28,513 bases of DNA from a virus, in IMG/VR virus record IMGVR_UViG_3300031825_000230, positions 1 to 28,513 of that record; one strand, given 5' to 3'. The notes beneath the pieces were generated by a model. The model searched no databases. It worked only from the letters and a program-made list of their open reading frames with translations, and had not been told where the DNA came from. The first letter of the stretch is position 1. Each line of letters opens with the position of its first letter. Made by a program: the position numbers and the translations under genes. Positions 8,529 through 15,635 of the stretch are shown here, one piece after another.

Positions 8529-9132
8529 CGAGTTCGACAAGCTCATGTGCGACCGCGGACTATTCGTTCGCGGCGCCAGCGAGCTAGAGATGCGCTCGCA
8601 GAGCATCAACAAGGAAGAGCGTAGCTTCGAAGCGGTCGCCGCGACCGAGACGCCGGCCATGATGCGCGACTACAGGACGTGGGACATCATCGACGAGATC
8701 CTGGTCGCCAAAGGTGGGCAGTTCCCGTCGCAGATCCCGCTCCTTGACAGTCACATGCGATTTGAATTGGCGGACCAGCTTGGTTCAGCCCGGGCGTTTA
8801 CCCGCAAAAACGAGCAGTGGGTTGGCCGCGGATTCGTCGGGCGTGCCGTCGCCGGCAATGCGAAGCGCGAGCAAGTGTGGCAGGACATCGAGGATGGCCA
8901 CATTCGTTCCGTTTCAATCGGTTATCAGGTCCTCAATTACGTCGACATTCCCGCCGGCAAGCGTTCGAAGATTGACGGCAAAACGTACCAGGCAGGCGAC
9001 CGCGTTCTCCGCATCTCGACGGAGTGGCGAGCGCACGAGCTTTCAGTTGTCTCCATCGGCGCCGATTCGCTGGCGTTAATCCGTTCACGTTTGGGCAATC
9101 ACGCCCCCCAGAAGAGGAGTTATTTCCTATGA
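8503..9132 (+). CDS. Prohead protease (HK97/S78 type)
   Basis: This 209-residue serine protease would mature the capsid by trimming capsid and scaffold. I place the start at ATG 8503, inside the end of the portal gene; upstream codons only shadow the portal. Family features are clear: PLLDSHMRF gives the likely catalytic His (H84), IRSVSIGYQ the Ser (S136 or S138), and EWRAHELSVVSIGAD the following HELS strand. Gene order portal-protease-capsid is the usual one. It ends in an ATGA overlap with the capsid gene, whose Shine-Dalgarno (AGAGGAG) lies within the last codons of this gene. Confidence 0.87.
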   Translation: MPALASRIDEFDKLMCDRGLFVRGASELEMRSQSINKEERSFEAVAATETPAMMRDYRTWDIIDEILVAKGGQFPSQIPLLDSHMRFELADQLGSARAFTRKNEQWVGRGFVGRAVAGNAKREQVWQDIEDGHIRSVSIGYQVLNYVDIPAGKRSKIDGKTYQAGDRVLRISTEWRAHELSVVSIGADSLALIRSRLGNHAPQKRSYFL

Positions 9133-10832
9133 ACCCGCGTCTGCTTCAGTACCTCCGCAGCATCGGCCTCGACGCCAACGCCACTGACGAGCAGGCGTGG
9201 GAGTTCTTTCAAGCTCGCCGCGGGTTGCAGTCCAGCATCGCGTGCGCGCTCAACTACAACCAGGCGGACGACGCCGCTCGCACGAATTGCGATTTGATGA
9301 TTCGTGCAATCGGTTACGACCCTGCTAATCCGAATACCCTGCTGGCCGTGGACAAGCCACCGGTTCCCGGTAGCGACGGCACGAGCCTCGGCGGCGACTT
9401 GGAAAAGCGACTGCTTGCTCAAGGCGCCGAGTCAGAGCGTAAGCGCCGCGCGGAGATCACGCAGTACGCAGCGATCGCGGGATGCACGGACGACTTCGTT
9501 CGCGGACTCCTCGACGATCCGCAGATCACTTCCGACGTCGCCCGCGACAAGATTTTCGAGGACCACAAGGCCCGCACTCGCGCGGACGTGTCGCCCGACA
9601 TGCCGACGGCGCCGGCTGGCCACTCTCGCAGCAGCGTCACTGGGATCTCTGTGGACATCCTTGAGGCGGCGATGCTTCACCGCAGCGGCATCGACCCCAC
9701 GAAGCATTGGGTTCGAAGCGATGCGGGAGGCAACCTGTTTCAGCGCCGAGCTACGGCGATCGAGCTTGAAAAGGCCGCCGATCTGTCGTGGGAGCTTCGC
9801 GGCATGTCGATGGAAGACATCCTGCGTCGTGCGGCCGTCATCGACAAGGTGACGTTGCCGGCGGGCCGGGAAGGTCTGATGGTTGCTTACGCCCGGTCGT
9901 TTAGCACCGCCGCGCTGTCGGCGATCTATACGACCAACATGAATTCTCAGCTTCTGGCCGCGTTCGAAGTGGCGCCCGACTCGACTACTGGCGGTTGGGT
10001 GCGCGAGGCTGACGTTCCGAACTTCAAGACCAACGAGCGAGCTCGCATGGTCAATGGCGGAGCCCTCAAGAAGCTCCCGCGGGGAAGTGCGGCCGATCAT
10101 GCGACGTTCGAAGACGTGGTCGAGACGTACAAGATTGCTCGCTATGCGAAGCAATTCGTGGTCGACGACCAGGACATCCAGGACGACACCTTCGGCGCCA
10201 TGAACGAGTTCACGCCGGCGGACTTTGGCGTCGCAGCCCGTCAGTTGCGACCTGATCTGATTTACTCGCTGATCATCGCCAACGCGGCGATGCGAGATTC
10301 CGTCGCCCTCTTCCACGCAACCCACGCGAACTTGAGCACCACAGCAGCGCTCGGGACCGCCGGCAAGTTGGAAGCCGCCCGCAAAGCCATGCGGATTCAG
10401 ACCGAAAACGGTCGCAATCTGAATCCCATGGCGAAGTTCCTGATCGTGCCGCCGGCGTTGGAAGACACCGCCGACGTGATGGTCAACTCGCGCCTGCTAA
10501 TCACCGGTGAGAGCGCCACGAAGCCGGAGAACAACCCGAACTACGGCAAGGGTCTTGTCGTGGTGACGGACGCTCGCTTGGAGAACGGCGTCGTCGATCC
10601 GACCGACGGCACTGGCGCAACGGTTCGCGCCGGCAGTGCGACGACATGGTACTTGGCCGCGATGGCCTCGGCCCACACGATCGAAGTCGGCTACCTGCGT
10701 GGCGCTGGTCGCCGACCGCAGATCCGCTCGTTCGTTCTCACCGAGGGCCGCTGGGGCATCGGCTGGGACATCAAGATGGACATCGGCGCCAAGGCCCTTG
10801 ATTGGCGTGGTTGGCACAAGGCCACGGCGTAG
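9129..10832 (+). CDS. Major capsid protein with long N-terminal extension
   Basis: ATG 9129 is supported by AGAGGAG just upstream and an ATGA overlap with the protease. The protein has 567 residues. The C-terminal part (about 250-567) resembles Mu gpT/HK97-fold capsid proteins: a YARSFSTAALSAIYTTNMNSQLL helix, the KIARYAKQFVVDDQDIQDD strand, ALFHATHANLSTTAALG, and a RTLNPMAKFLIVPPAL-like segment (here RNLNPMAKFLIVPP). The first roughly 230 residues are charged and helical and include GDLEKRLLAQGAESERKRRAEI. They look like a built-in scaffold or delta-like domain that the upstream protease could remove. It is the most abundant structural candidate in the head module. Confidence 0.83.
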   Translation: MNPRLLQYLRSIGLDANATDEQAWEFFQARRGLQSSIACALNYNQADDAARTNCDLMIRAIGYDPANPNTLLAVDKPPVPGSDGTSLGGDLEKRLLAQGAESERKRRAEITQYAAIAGCTDDFVRGLLDDPQITSDVARDKIFEDHKARTRADVSPDMPTAPAGHSRSSVTGISVDILEAAMLHRSGIDPTKHWVRSDAGGNLFQRRATAIELEKAADLSWELRGMSMEDILRRAAVIDKVTLPAGREGLMVAYARSFSTAALSAIYTTNMNSQLLAAFEVAPDSTTGGWVREADVPNFKTNERARMVNGGALKKLPRGSAADHATFEDVVETYKIARYAKQFVVDDQDIQDDTFGAMNEFTPADFGVAARQLRPDLIYSLIIANAAMRDSVALFHATHANLSTTAALGTAGKLEAARKAMRIQTENGRNLNPMAKFLIVPPALEDTADVMVNSRLLITGESATKPENNPNYGKGLVVVTDARLENGVVDPTDGTGATVRAGSATTWYLAAMASAHTIEVGYLRGAGRRPQIRSFVLTEGRWGIGWDIKMDIGAKALDWRGWHKATA

Positions 10833-10882
10833 TTCGTCTGGTTCCCATTCATTGAACGGAGCCCGCGAGCCGGGTGTGAGTC

Positions 10883-11278
10883 ATGAAAACACCTCTTTAC
10901 TGCAACGTCGATTCGATCTGGGTGGACAAGGGCGATCACAGCGTCCAGTTCTTCCGGGGGCAGGAGTTAGTGGACGTTCCGGATGGCACGCTGACTAGCA
11001 TGCTCAACCTCAAGCAGGCGGTGGACGACTTCCCGCCCGTGGAGACTGTCATCAAGCCAGCGGACGGTACGCCGTCCGATTGGCGACAGACGGAGATCGC
11101 ATCGCTCGACATCAGCAGGAACGCCAAGGCAGCGTTTGCTGAGGCTGAACTGGTGACCGTCGCGGATGCCATCAAATACGGCACTGAGAACGACGGTCTT
11201 CAATCGATCAATGGCATTGGCGAGGCGAGCGAGAAAGAGTTTCAAGCCGCCGTCAAAGCCATTCAACCGAAGGAGTAA
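10883..11278 (+). CDS. Hypothetical protein with C-terminal helix-hairpin-helix-like segment
   Basis: This 131-residue protein lies between capsid and decoration genes. The N-terminal half (LYCNVDSIWVDKGDHSVQFFRGQELVDVPDG) looks like a small beta domain seen in short head-region proteins. The C-terminal half has LQSINGIGEASEKEFQAAV at about residues 105-123, close to a helix-hairpin-helix signature (GIG followed by a helix). Such folds bind DNA or act as protein contacts. No function can be assigned, though a head-completion role is plausible from position. There is no strong Shine-Dalgarno before ATG 10883 and no terminator after the capsid gene, so it is probably in the same transcript. Confidence 0.6.
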   Translation: MKTPLYCNVDSIWVDKGDHSVQFFRGQELVDVPDGTLTSMLNLKQAVDDFPPVETVIKPADGTPSDWRQTEIASLDISRNAKAAFAEAELVTVADAIKYGTENDGLQSINGIGEASEKEFQAAVKAIQPKE

Positions 11279-11285
11279 TTGAAAC

Positions 11286-11651
11286 ATGCAAGCCTCTCTG
11301 AAATATGACGGCGGCAATGCGGAGTTCCTGAAGAAGTTCTCCGCTGCTGGTGCGCTCTCGCCCGGCGATATGGTCGTACAGAACGCCCGCTACGGCGTTG
11401 TCTCTGGCACGAAGCCGATCGCTATTGGCGACGACTACACGTTGCAGATGACGGGCGTATTCACGGGCCTCGCGACCTCCGCTGACGCTTGGGCTGACGG
11501 CGATCTCCTGTATTGGGACGATTCGACGAACATGCTGACCGACGTCGCCGGTTCGCTCAAATCGTGCGGCATCGCCGTCGGAGCTAAGGCGGCGCTCGCA
11601 CTTACGGCCGACTTTGACCTGAATGCGAGCGTGGCGTCGACCACGATCTAG
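11286..11651 (+). CDS. DUF2190-type capsid decoration-like protein
   Basis: This 121-residue protein has a strong Shine-Dalgarno (AAGGAG near 11269-11274, inside the end of the previous gene). The sequence fits DUF2190/decoration proteins: GALSPGDMVVQNARYGVVSGTKPIAIGDDYTLQMTGVFTG, then WADGDLLYWDDSTNMLTD and a GIAVGAKAAL turn. These proteins sit on or near the capsid surface and stabilise it after expansion. Length is typical. Position directly downstream of the capsid protein supports the call. Database annotations of this family as recombinase-like are generally considered unreliable. Confidence 0.75.
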   Translation: MQASLKYDGGNAEFLKKFSAAGALSPGDMVVQNARYGVVSGTKPIAIGDDYTLQMTGVFTGLATSADAWADGDLLYWDDSTNMLTDVAGSLKSCGIAVGAKAALALTADFDLNASVASTTI

Positions 11652-11653
11652 CC

Positions 11654-12064
11654 GTGAGCGACTTCGACCGCATGGCCGCCGCGTTCGCCGCTCCGATGCT
11701 CATGCAGCAATTCGGAGAGAAGGACGCGGCGGGCGCGTTCGTGGGCGTGAAGTATCGACTCCCCTCCCATCCGGAAGGCGTCGAACCCTACCAGTTCCCC
11801 GGCATTCCCTCGCCCGTTCGGTCCGAGATTCAGTTCACGGCCGACGGCGAGGTCCGCCGGGAGATGAAGACGTGGCAGATCGAAACCCCGCTGCTGACCG
11901 CCAAAGGCATCCTGCATCCGCAGCGAAACGCCGGCGTCGAGGACAGCGACGGGAAATGGATGGTGGACGCTGCGGCGTGCGTGTGGGGCGACGTCTTCGT
12001 GACGCTCGCTCTCACGCGGGCGCCGCGGACTGCCGGAAACGAGTTGCGTAGTGCCTCTGTATGA
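11654..12064 (+). CDS. Hypothetical head-tail connector candidate (136 aa)
   Basis: The gene begins with GTG two bases after the decoration gene stop and overlaps the next gene by 14 nt. The product has an N-terminal helix (MSDFDRMAAAFAAPMLMQQFGE) followed by beta-rich sequence with many charged turns. I recognise no motif. The size and place, between decoration protein and the next connector candidate, match the small adaptor or stopper proteins that seal the portal in long-tailed phages. The initial helix with DFDRMAAAFAAPML is reminiscent of proteins of lambda FII position. The assignment is positional. Confidence 0.5.
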   Translation: MSDFDRMAAAFAAPMLMQQFGEKDAAGAFVGVKYRLPSHPEGVEPYQFPGIPSPVRSEIQFTADGEVRREMKTWQIETPLLTAKGILHPQRNAGVEDSDGKWMVDAAACVWGDVFVTLALTRAPRTAGNELRSASV

Positions 12065-12614
12065 CAACAGCGCCGCGACGGGGAATGAGGCGAAAACCCT
12101 CGTCGCATTGGAGGACTTGATTGCAGAGTGCTCAGCGGCGCATTCGCTGGCGGAGGCGACAGGAACCGACGCCGAGAAGAAGGCCAAGGTGCTGACGAAG
12201 ACGGTGATTGGGCCTCAAGACGTTGCTTGGGACGCCGATGACTTCACCGAAGACGAGATGGCGACCAAGTTCGTCGAGTTCCAACTGTTCGTTCCGATGG
12301 AGGACAGCAAGTCGGTCATCGTCGAAGGATGGAACGTTAGCTCCGTCGGCGACTTCGGGATGATCATTCGCCGCTATGTGCGGCAGAGCGAGGCGGGCGA
12401 TAAGCGTGACGTTTACCTGTTTTTTCTCGACAAGATTTCGACGCTAGAAAATGAGATTGGAGCGTGGCTAGCGACTCGCAACTGTCCGCGAATCAAAAAC
12501 CTGAGGCGCATTCAGGGACCGAGTTTTCCAAGCAAGCCAGAAGAGTCCTCGCAGGGGGAATACATCTTCGCAGTTTACTCACTGAACTGGGGCGACTTCG
12601 TTAGCGACCAATGA
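12051..12614 (+). CDS. Hypothetical head-tail connector/neck protein (187 aa)
   Basis: Translation from GTG 12051 gives MPLYDNSAATG..., with the start inside the previous gene. The protein has 187 residues and a mixed alpha/beta look: an early helical region with AECSAAHSLAEATGTDAEKK, a central strand set (VEFQLFVPMEDSKSVIVEGWN), and a C-terminal FAVYSLNWGDFVSDQ. It overlaps the next gene by 4 nt (ATGA). Neck or tail-terminator proteins occupy this place in long-tailed phages, and the strand-rich C-terminal half would suit one. No family could be named from sequence alone. Confidence 0.5.
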   Translation: MPLYDNSAATGNEAKTLVALEDLIAECSAAHSLAEATGTDAEKKAKVLTKTVIGPQDVAWDADDFTEDEMATKFVEFQLFVPMEDSKSVIVEGWNVSSVGDFGMIIRRYVRQSEAGDKRDVYLFFLDKISTLENEIGAWLATRNCPRIKNLRRIQGPSFPSKPEESSQGEYIFAVYSLNWGDFVSDQ

Positions 12615-13132
12615 TCCGAGTTCAAATCACTAAAAGTGGTATCGCCACGATCGGCAAGCGCGGATTCCAAGAGATTGGCCGCAAAGCGATCGAGGCCAGC
12701 GTGCGCTATTGGTGGGAGCACTTCTTGCCGCTCCATTTCAAGAACATCGCGTATCTGCGCTACAACTACAGCCAGCGCGACGACGGCTACAACGCCATGA
12801 AGAGAGCCCGTCGATCGTGGGGCAAAGACAACCCGCCGGCGATTGGCGAAGTGAAGCCGTTAGTGTTCGGCGGACGAAGCCGAGAGCGCGCGTTGTCTTC
12901 TCCGAACATCAAGGCCAAGGCCCCTAATTACACGACCTACGTCGGTCAGGCCATCATCAACGCGCCAGCCTTCAACTTCGGTAAGGGCAAGACAATCGAC
13001 ATGCGGGACGAGGTGACTCGGTTGAACCCAACAGAGGTTCCGCAGTTGGAACGCATCTTCACGCGAACCTGGAACTCGCTCGCTCGCGCCGCAGGCCTCC
13101 GCGCCACCCGTCAAACAAAAGTCGCTGCCTAA
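12611..13132 (+). CDS. Tail completion/minor tail-like protein (173 aa)
   Basis: This basic protein of 173 residues overlaps the preceding gene by 4 nt. Its start has WWEHFLPLHFKNIAYLRYNYSQRDDGYNAMKRARR, which resembles phage neck or tail-completion proteins of the gpZ/HK97 gp10 type (an early helix, then a Tyr-rich basic segment). It precedes the tail-tube candidate, the usual place for a tail-completion gene. The middle is Lys/Arg-rich and may contact DNA or an acidic partner. The C-terminal helix (VPQLERIFTRTWNSLARAAGL) is typical for this size class. Function inferred from position and general resemblance. Confidence 0.5.
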   Translation: MIRVQITKSGIATIGKRGFQEIGRKAIEASVRYWWEHFLPLHFKNIAYLRYNYSQRDDGYNAMKRARRSWGKDNPPAIGEVKPLVFGGRSRERALSSPNIKAKAPNYTTYVGQAIINAPAFNFGKGKTIDMRDEVTRLNPTEVPQLERIFTRTWNSLARAAGLRATRQTKVAA

Positions 13133-13142
13133 CGAGGACCAA

Positions 13143-14087
13143 ATGGGAAAGCAATACACGCTAGGCTGCGTTTCGCTCTACGACGGCGCATCGGCCGCCA
13201 CGCACATCTCGGCGAGCAGCATCTCGATCGACGCCAATACGCAGGTGTCTGGCAACGAGTCGGGCTCGTTCTACGAGGAGTTTCAATCGGTTGTGCAGTT
13301 CGACCCGACGGTGAGCTTCACCAGCAAGTGCGTCGGCGAATTGCTCAGTTGGATCGGCTTGGCTGGGCAATGCGTTGGCTCGGCGTTCGACGTGACCCGG
13401 TTCGACGTCATTACCCGCCAGATCGCCGACTGCCAGAATGCTTTGAGCGGAACGCCACACATCCGCGACCGCTTCGACGACGGTCTGCTGACGCTCGGCT
13501 CGCTTGGCGCCGACCGGCAGGGCGACGCGGCCCTGACCGTCATGTTCGACGCGATCACCGACGGCACGAACGCCCCGATCACGCGCACCGACGGCGTTGC
13601 TCTGCCTTCGCCTGTGCTCGCCCAGCGTTATGCCCTGGGGCTTCCGGCGTTTGGCGGGACGACGTTTCCCGACACGGAGAACTGGTCGCTGGAGTTCAAC
13701 ATCTCGAAGACGGAGAAATCGCCGTCGCTCGGCTCGATTTGGACCGACTCAATCGGCGTGCTGACCGTTCGACCTGTCCTGACCATCCGCAATCGCGATA
13801 TCTCGAAGCTGACGAACGCCCTACTCACCGCGGCGAGCGATTCGGCGAGCCATGCTGACACGAAGCTGCAGCTAATCGCTCGAGAGAACGCCGGCAGCTT
13901 CCAAGACTTCGGCGACTCGGTCCACATCGGCATCACGATCGCCGGCCTGCTGACGCCCCAGAACATCGTCAACGCGGCCTCGAATCAGCGGGCAACCAAC
14001 GAACTGCGGATCGCAGCGTCCTACGACGGGACCAATGCCCCGATCCTGTTCGACCTGTCCTCCACCTACGACACGACGCCCCCATGA
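13143..14087 (+). CDS. Likely major tail (tube) protein
   Basis: GAGG precedes ATG 13143. The 314-residue product is beta-rich, with little charge clustering and with repeated strand-turn stretches (SISIDANTQVSGNESGSFYEEFQSVVQFDP; ENWSLEFNISKTEKSPSLGSIW). Tail-tube proteins of siphophages are beta-rich and are encoded between completion genes and the chaperone/tape-measure pair, as here. It is longer than many tube proteins, which could reflect an added surface domain. The 128-residue protein at 14405 is the other candidate for this role. There are only a few cysteines. It overlaps the following gene by 4 nt. Confidence 0.5.
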   Translation: MGKQYTLGCVSLYDGASAATHISASSISIDANTQVSGNESGSFYEEFQSVVQFDPTVSFTSKCVGELLSWIGLAGQCVGSAFDVTRFDVITRQIADCQNALSGTPHIRDRFDDGLLTLGSLGADRQGDAALTVMFDAITDGTNAPITRTDGVALPSPVLAQRYALGLPAFGGTTFPDTENWSLEFNISKTEKSPSLGSIWTDSIGVLTVRPVLTIRNRDISKLTNALLTAASDSASHADTKLQLIARENAGSFQDFGDSVHIGITIAGLLTPQNIVNAASNQRATNELRIAASYDGTNAPILFDLSSTYDTTPP

Positions 14088-14401
14088 CCGAAGACCAACG
14101 AATCACTCGCGTGCTGGCGTGCTGCGGGAAGGCTCCGCGGTCTGCCTGGGCGCTGGACGACGCCGAGAAGGCCGCTGTGGCCGCGCTGTGCGGCGACGAC
14201 GGGCTGCTTGTTGCCGGCGGGCAGGAAGCGTTTCGGCTGCTCATGGTCGAGCACTACGAGCGCCGTAAGGCGACGAGCGAGGAGTTGGAAACGCCAGTGG
14301 TCGGCACGGGAGTGGACCATCCATTCGTGGCGACGGAGATCGAACTAACCCCGGCGTGGTCGGAAGACGACGAAGCCGACTACCTGAAGGAATCGGAGTA
14401 A
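14084..14401 (+). CDS. Small acidic hypothetical tail-region protein (105 aa)
   Basis: ATG 14084 overlaps the tail-tube candidate stop (ATGA). The 105-residue product has an N-terminal helical half (EDQRITRVLACCGKAPRSAWALDDAEKAAVAAL) and an acidic tail (ELTPAWSEDDEADYLKESE). No known motif is seen. It could be a chaperone or adaptor acting on the adjacent tube proteins. The gene ends just ahead of the next start, with GGAG in its final codons serving as the likely ribosome site for the 14405 gene. Confidence 0.55.
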   Translation: MTEDQRITRVLACCGKAPRSAWALDDAEKAAVAALCGDDGLLVAGGQEAFRLLMVEHYERRKATSEELETPVVGTGVDHPFVATEIELTPAWSEDDEADYLKESE

Positions 14402-14404
14402 ACC

Positions 14405-14791
14405 ATGTCCCACTCTTTCCAGTTCACCGAAAAGGTGGTCATCGGCGGCGAGAGCACCAGCCAGCTCAACACGCTAACGGCCGGCACTCGCATTGCCATC
14501 TCCGAAGCGATGCCGATCGCCAACGACACGCTGGTGGCCCTCTCGGTCGACGTGTCGCAGGTGAAAGGTGTCTTCATCCTTAGCGACCAAGACTTGTTGC
14601 TGGAGACAAACAGCAACAACGCCGCCGGCGGCAACTCGCTCTCCCTCAAGGCGAACATCCCGTACATCTGGTACACGAACAAATACGACGCGCTGAAGTT
14701 CACAGTGGACATCACCGCCCTGTATGTCACGAACGCATCTGCCGCCGTGGCTAATCTGACCCTAGAGATCCTGACTGACCCGACGGTGTAA
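14405..14791 (+). CDS. Beta-rich virion protein candidate (128 aa)
   Basis: This 128-residue protein starts at ATG 14405 behind a GGAG. It is a compact all-beta-looking protein with alternating hydrophobics (FTEKVVIGGEST; TLVALSVDVSQVKGVFIL; YDALKFTVDITALYVTN) and no cysteines. It resembles small virion structural or decoration proteins rather than an enzyme. Lying between the tube candidate and the chaperone-position gene, it might be an additional tube or tail-surface subunit. The family is not recognised. Confidence 0.55.
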   Translation: MSHSFQFTEKVVIGGESTSQLNTLTAGTRIAISEAMPIANDTLVALSVDVSQVKGVFILSDQDLLLETNSNNAAGGNSLSLKANIPYIWYTNKYDALKFTVDITALYVTNASAAVANLTLEILTDPTV

Positions 14792-14793
14792 TC

Positions 14794-15576
14794 TTGGGAT
14801 GTGGATTCTTGTATTTCCGTTCTGGCGACCAGCGGACCCTCACCAAAGAGGGCGTCGCCAAGCTCGGCCTCGCCTATGCGTTCCCGGCCGGCATTCAGTG
14901 CGTCCAGGTCAACAGCAACTCTCCTAGCAAGTCGCAGGGGCTCGTCTTCGCGGACCCAGCCCGACACGAGGGGAAACGGGTCGGGTATTTTCCTGACCAG
15001 CAGACGTGGCGGAAGTTGCCGACGGTTGAGGGGCGTGCGGAGCTTTGGGTTGGGTATTGGAATGAGGCGAAACCGGGGCCGGAGGACTTGGCGAGAGACA
15101 AGTTCGTGCGCGGCATTAACTGCGACCTTGCCGACGGTCGCAAGTGGCACATTCCGGTCGTGCGGGTTTATGACGGTGCGCAAGAGCGGTGGATTAGCGA
15201 ACTCCCCTCGGCTTGGATAGATGACGGTCAGGGTGGGTTGTCCAGAGGTACAGAGCCCACCGCCAAGCACATTCATCTTTGGGAACTCACCGCCCCGCTG
15301 GCCGACGCGATGTTCGTTGTCGCCGCCGGCGAGCAGGGGGAGTGGCCGGACGATCGGGCAGTTGGTCGCGCCGTCGTTGCCCTGTTGCAAACAAACTACG
15401 TCGTCGGAGCGTCGGAGTTGGATTTCCTAGAGCTCGTCGGCACTGAAGAGGCATTTGCCATCGTATGCACGGCCACCCGCTACGACGTGTTGAGCGACTG
15501 GATGGATCAAAAAAAAAGGAACTGCGACCAATCGACCGAGAGTGGTGCGAGCTTGTCCGATGGAGCCGCGGCCTAG
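14794..15576 (+). CDS. Tail-assembly-chaperone-position protein, zero-frame product
   Basis: Starting at TTG 14794, the zero frame gives 260 residues. I see no enzyme motif; the later part (VVALLQTNYVVGASELDFLELVGTEEAFAIV) is helical. It sits immediately upstream of the tape measure gene, where lambda-type phages encode the tail chaperone pair G/GT. Near its end a run of nine A (15509-15517) allows a -1 shift that replaces the low-complexity zero-frame tail (RNCDQSTESGASLSD...) with 39 different residues ending exactly at 15635. That position and structure are the main evidence for a chaperone. The N-terminal two thirds do not look like a typical G protein, so the gene may be a fusion or a different family. 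No Shine-Dalgarno is visible. Confidence 0.55.
   Translation: MGCGFLYFRSGDQRTLTKEGVAKLGLAYAFPAGIQCVQVNSNSPSKSQGLVFADPARHEGKRVGYFPDQQTWRKLPTVEGRAELWVGYWNEAKPGPEDLARDKFVRGINCDLADGRKWHIPVVRVYDGAQERWISELPSAWIDDGQGGLSRGTEPTAKHIHLWELTAPLADAMFVVAAGEQGEWPDDRAVGRAVVALLQTNYVVGASELDFLELVGTEEAFAIVCTATRYDVLSDWMDQKKRNCDQSTESGASLSDGAAA
15509..15517 (+). promoter_or_regulatory. Slippery A-run for putative -1 ribosomal frameshift
   Basis: Nine consecutive A follow GATC. Read in the zero frame as CAA AAA AAA AGG, the tandem A-AAA-AAA permits a -1 slip. The -1 frame then reads KELRPIDREWCELVRW and on to a TAG at 15633-15635, one base before the tape measure ATG at 15636. The shifted product would be 280 residues. 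The -1 extension has a normal-looking amino-acid mix with Trp and charged residues, whereas the zero-frame tail is low-complexity. A homopolymer sequencing error is the main alternative. Confidence 0.6.
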
Positions 15577-15635
15577 CACCCGGACACGCCCCGTCGTGGG
15601 CGCAAGTTATGGCGCTCAATCTGGAGCTACTGTAG

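Noticed and set aside
9432-10325. 297-codon minus-strand frame inside the capsid gene
   Set aside because: Antisense shadow of a strongly supported structural gene.
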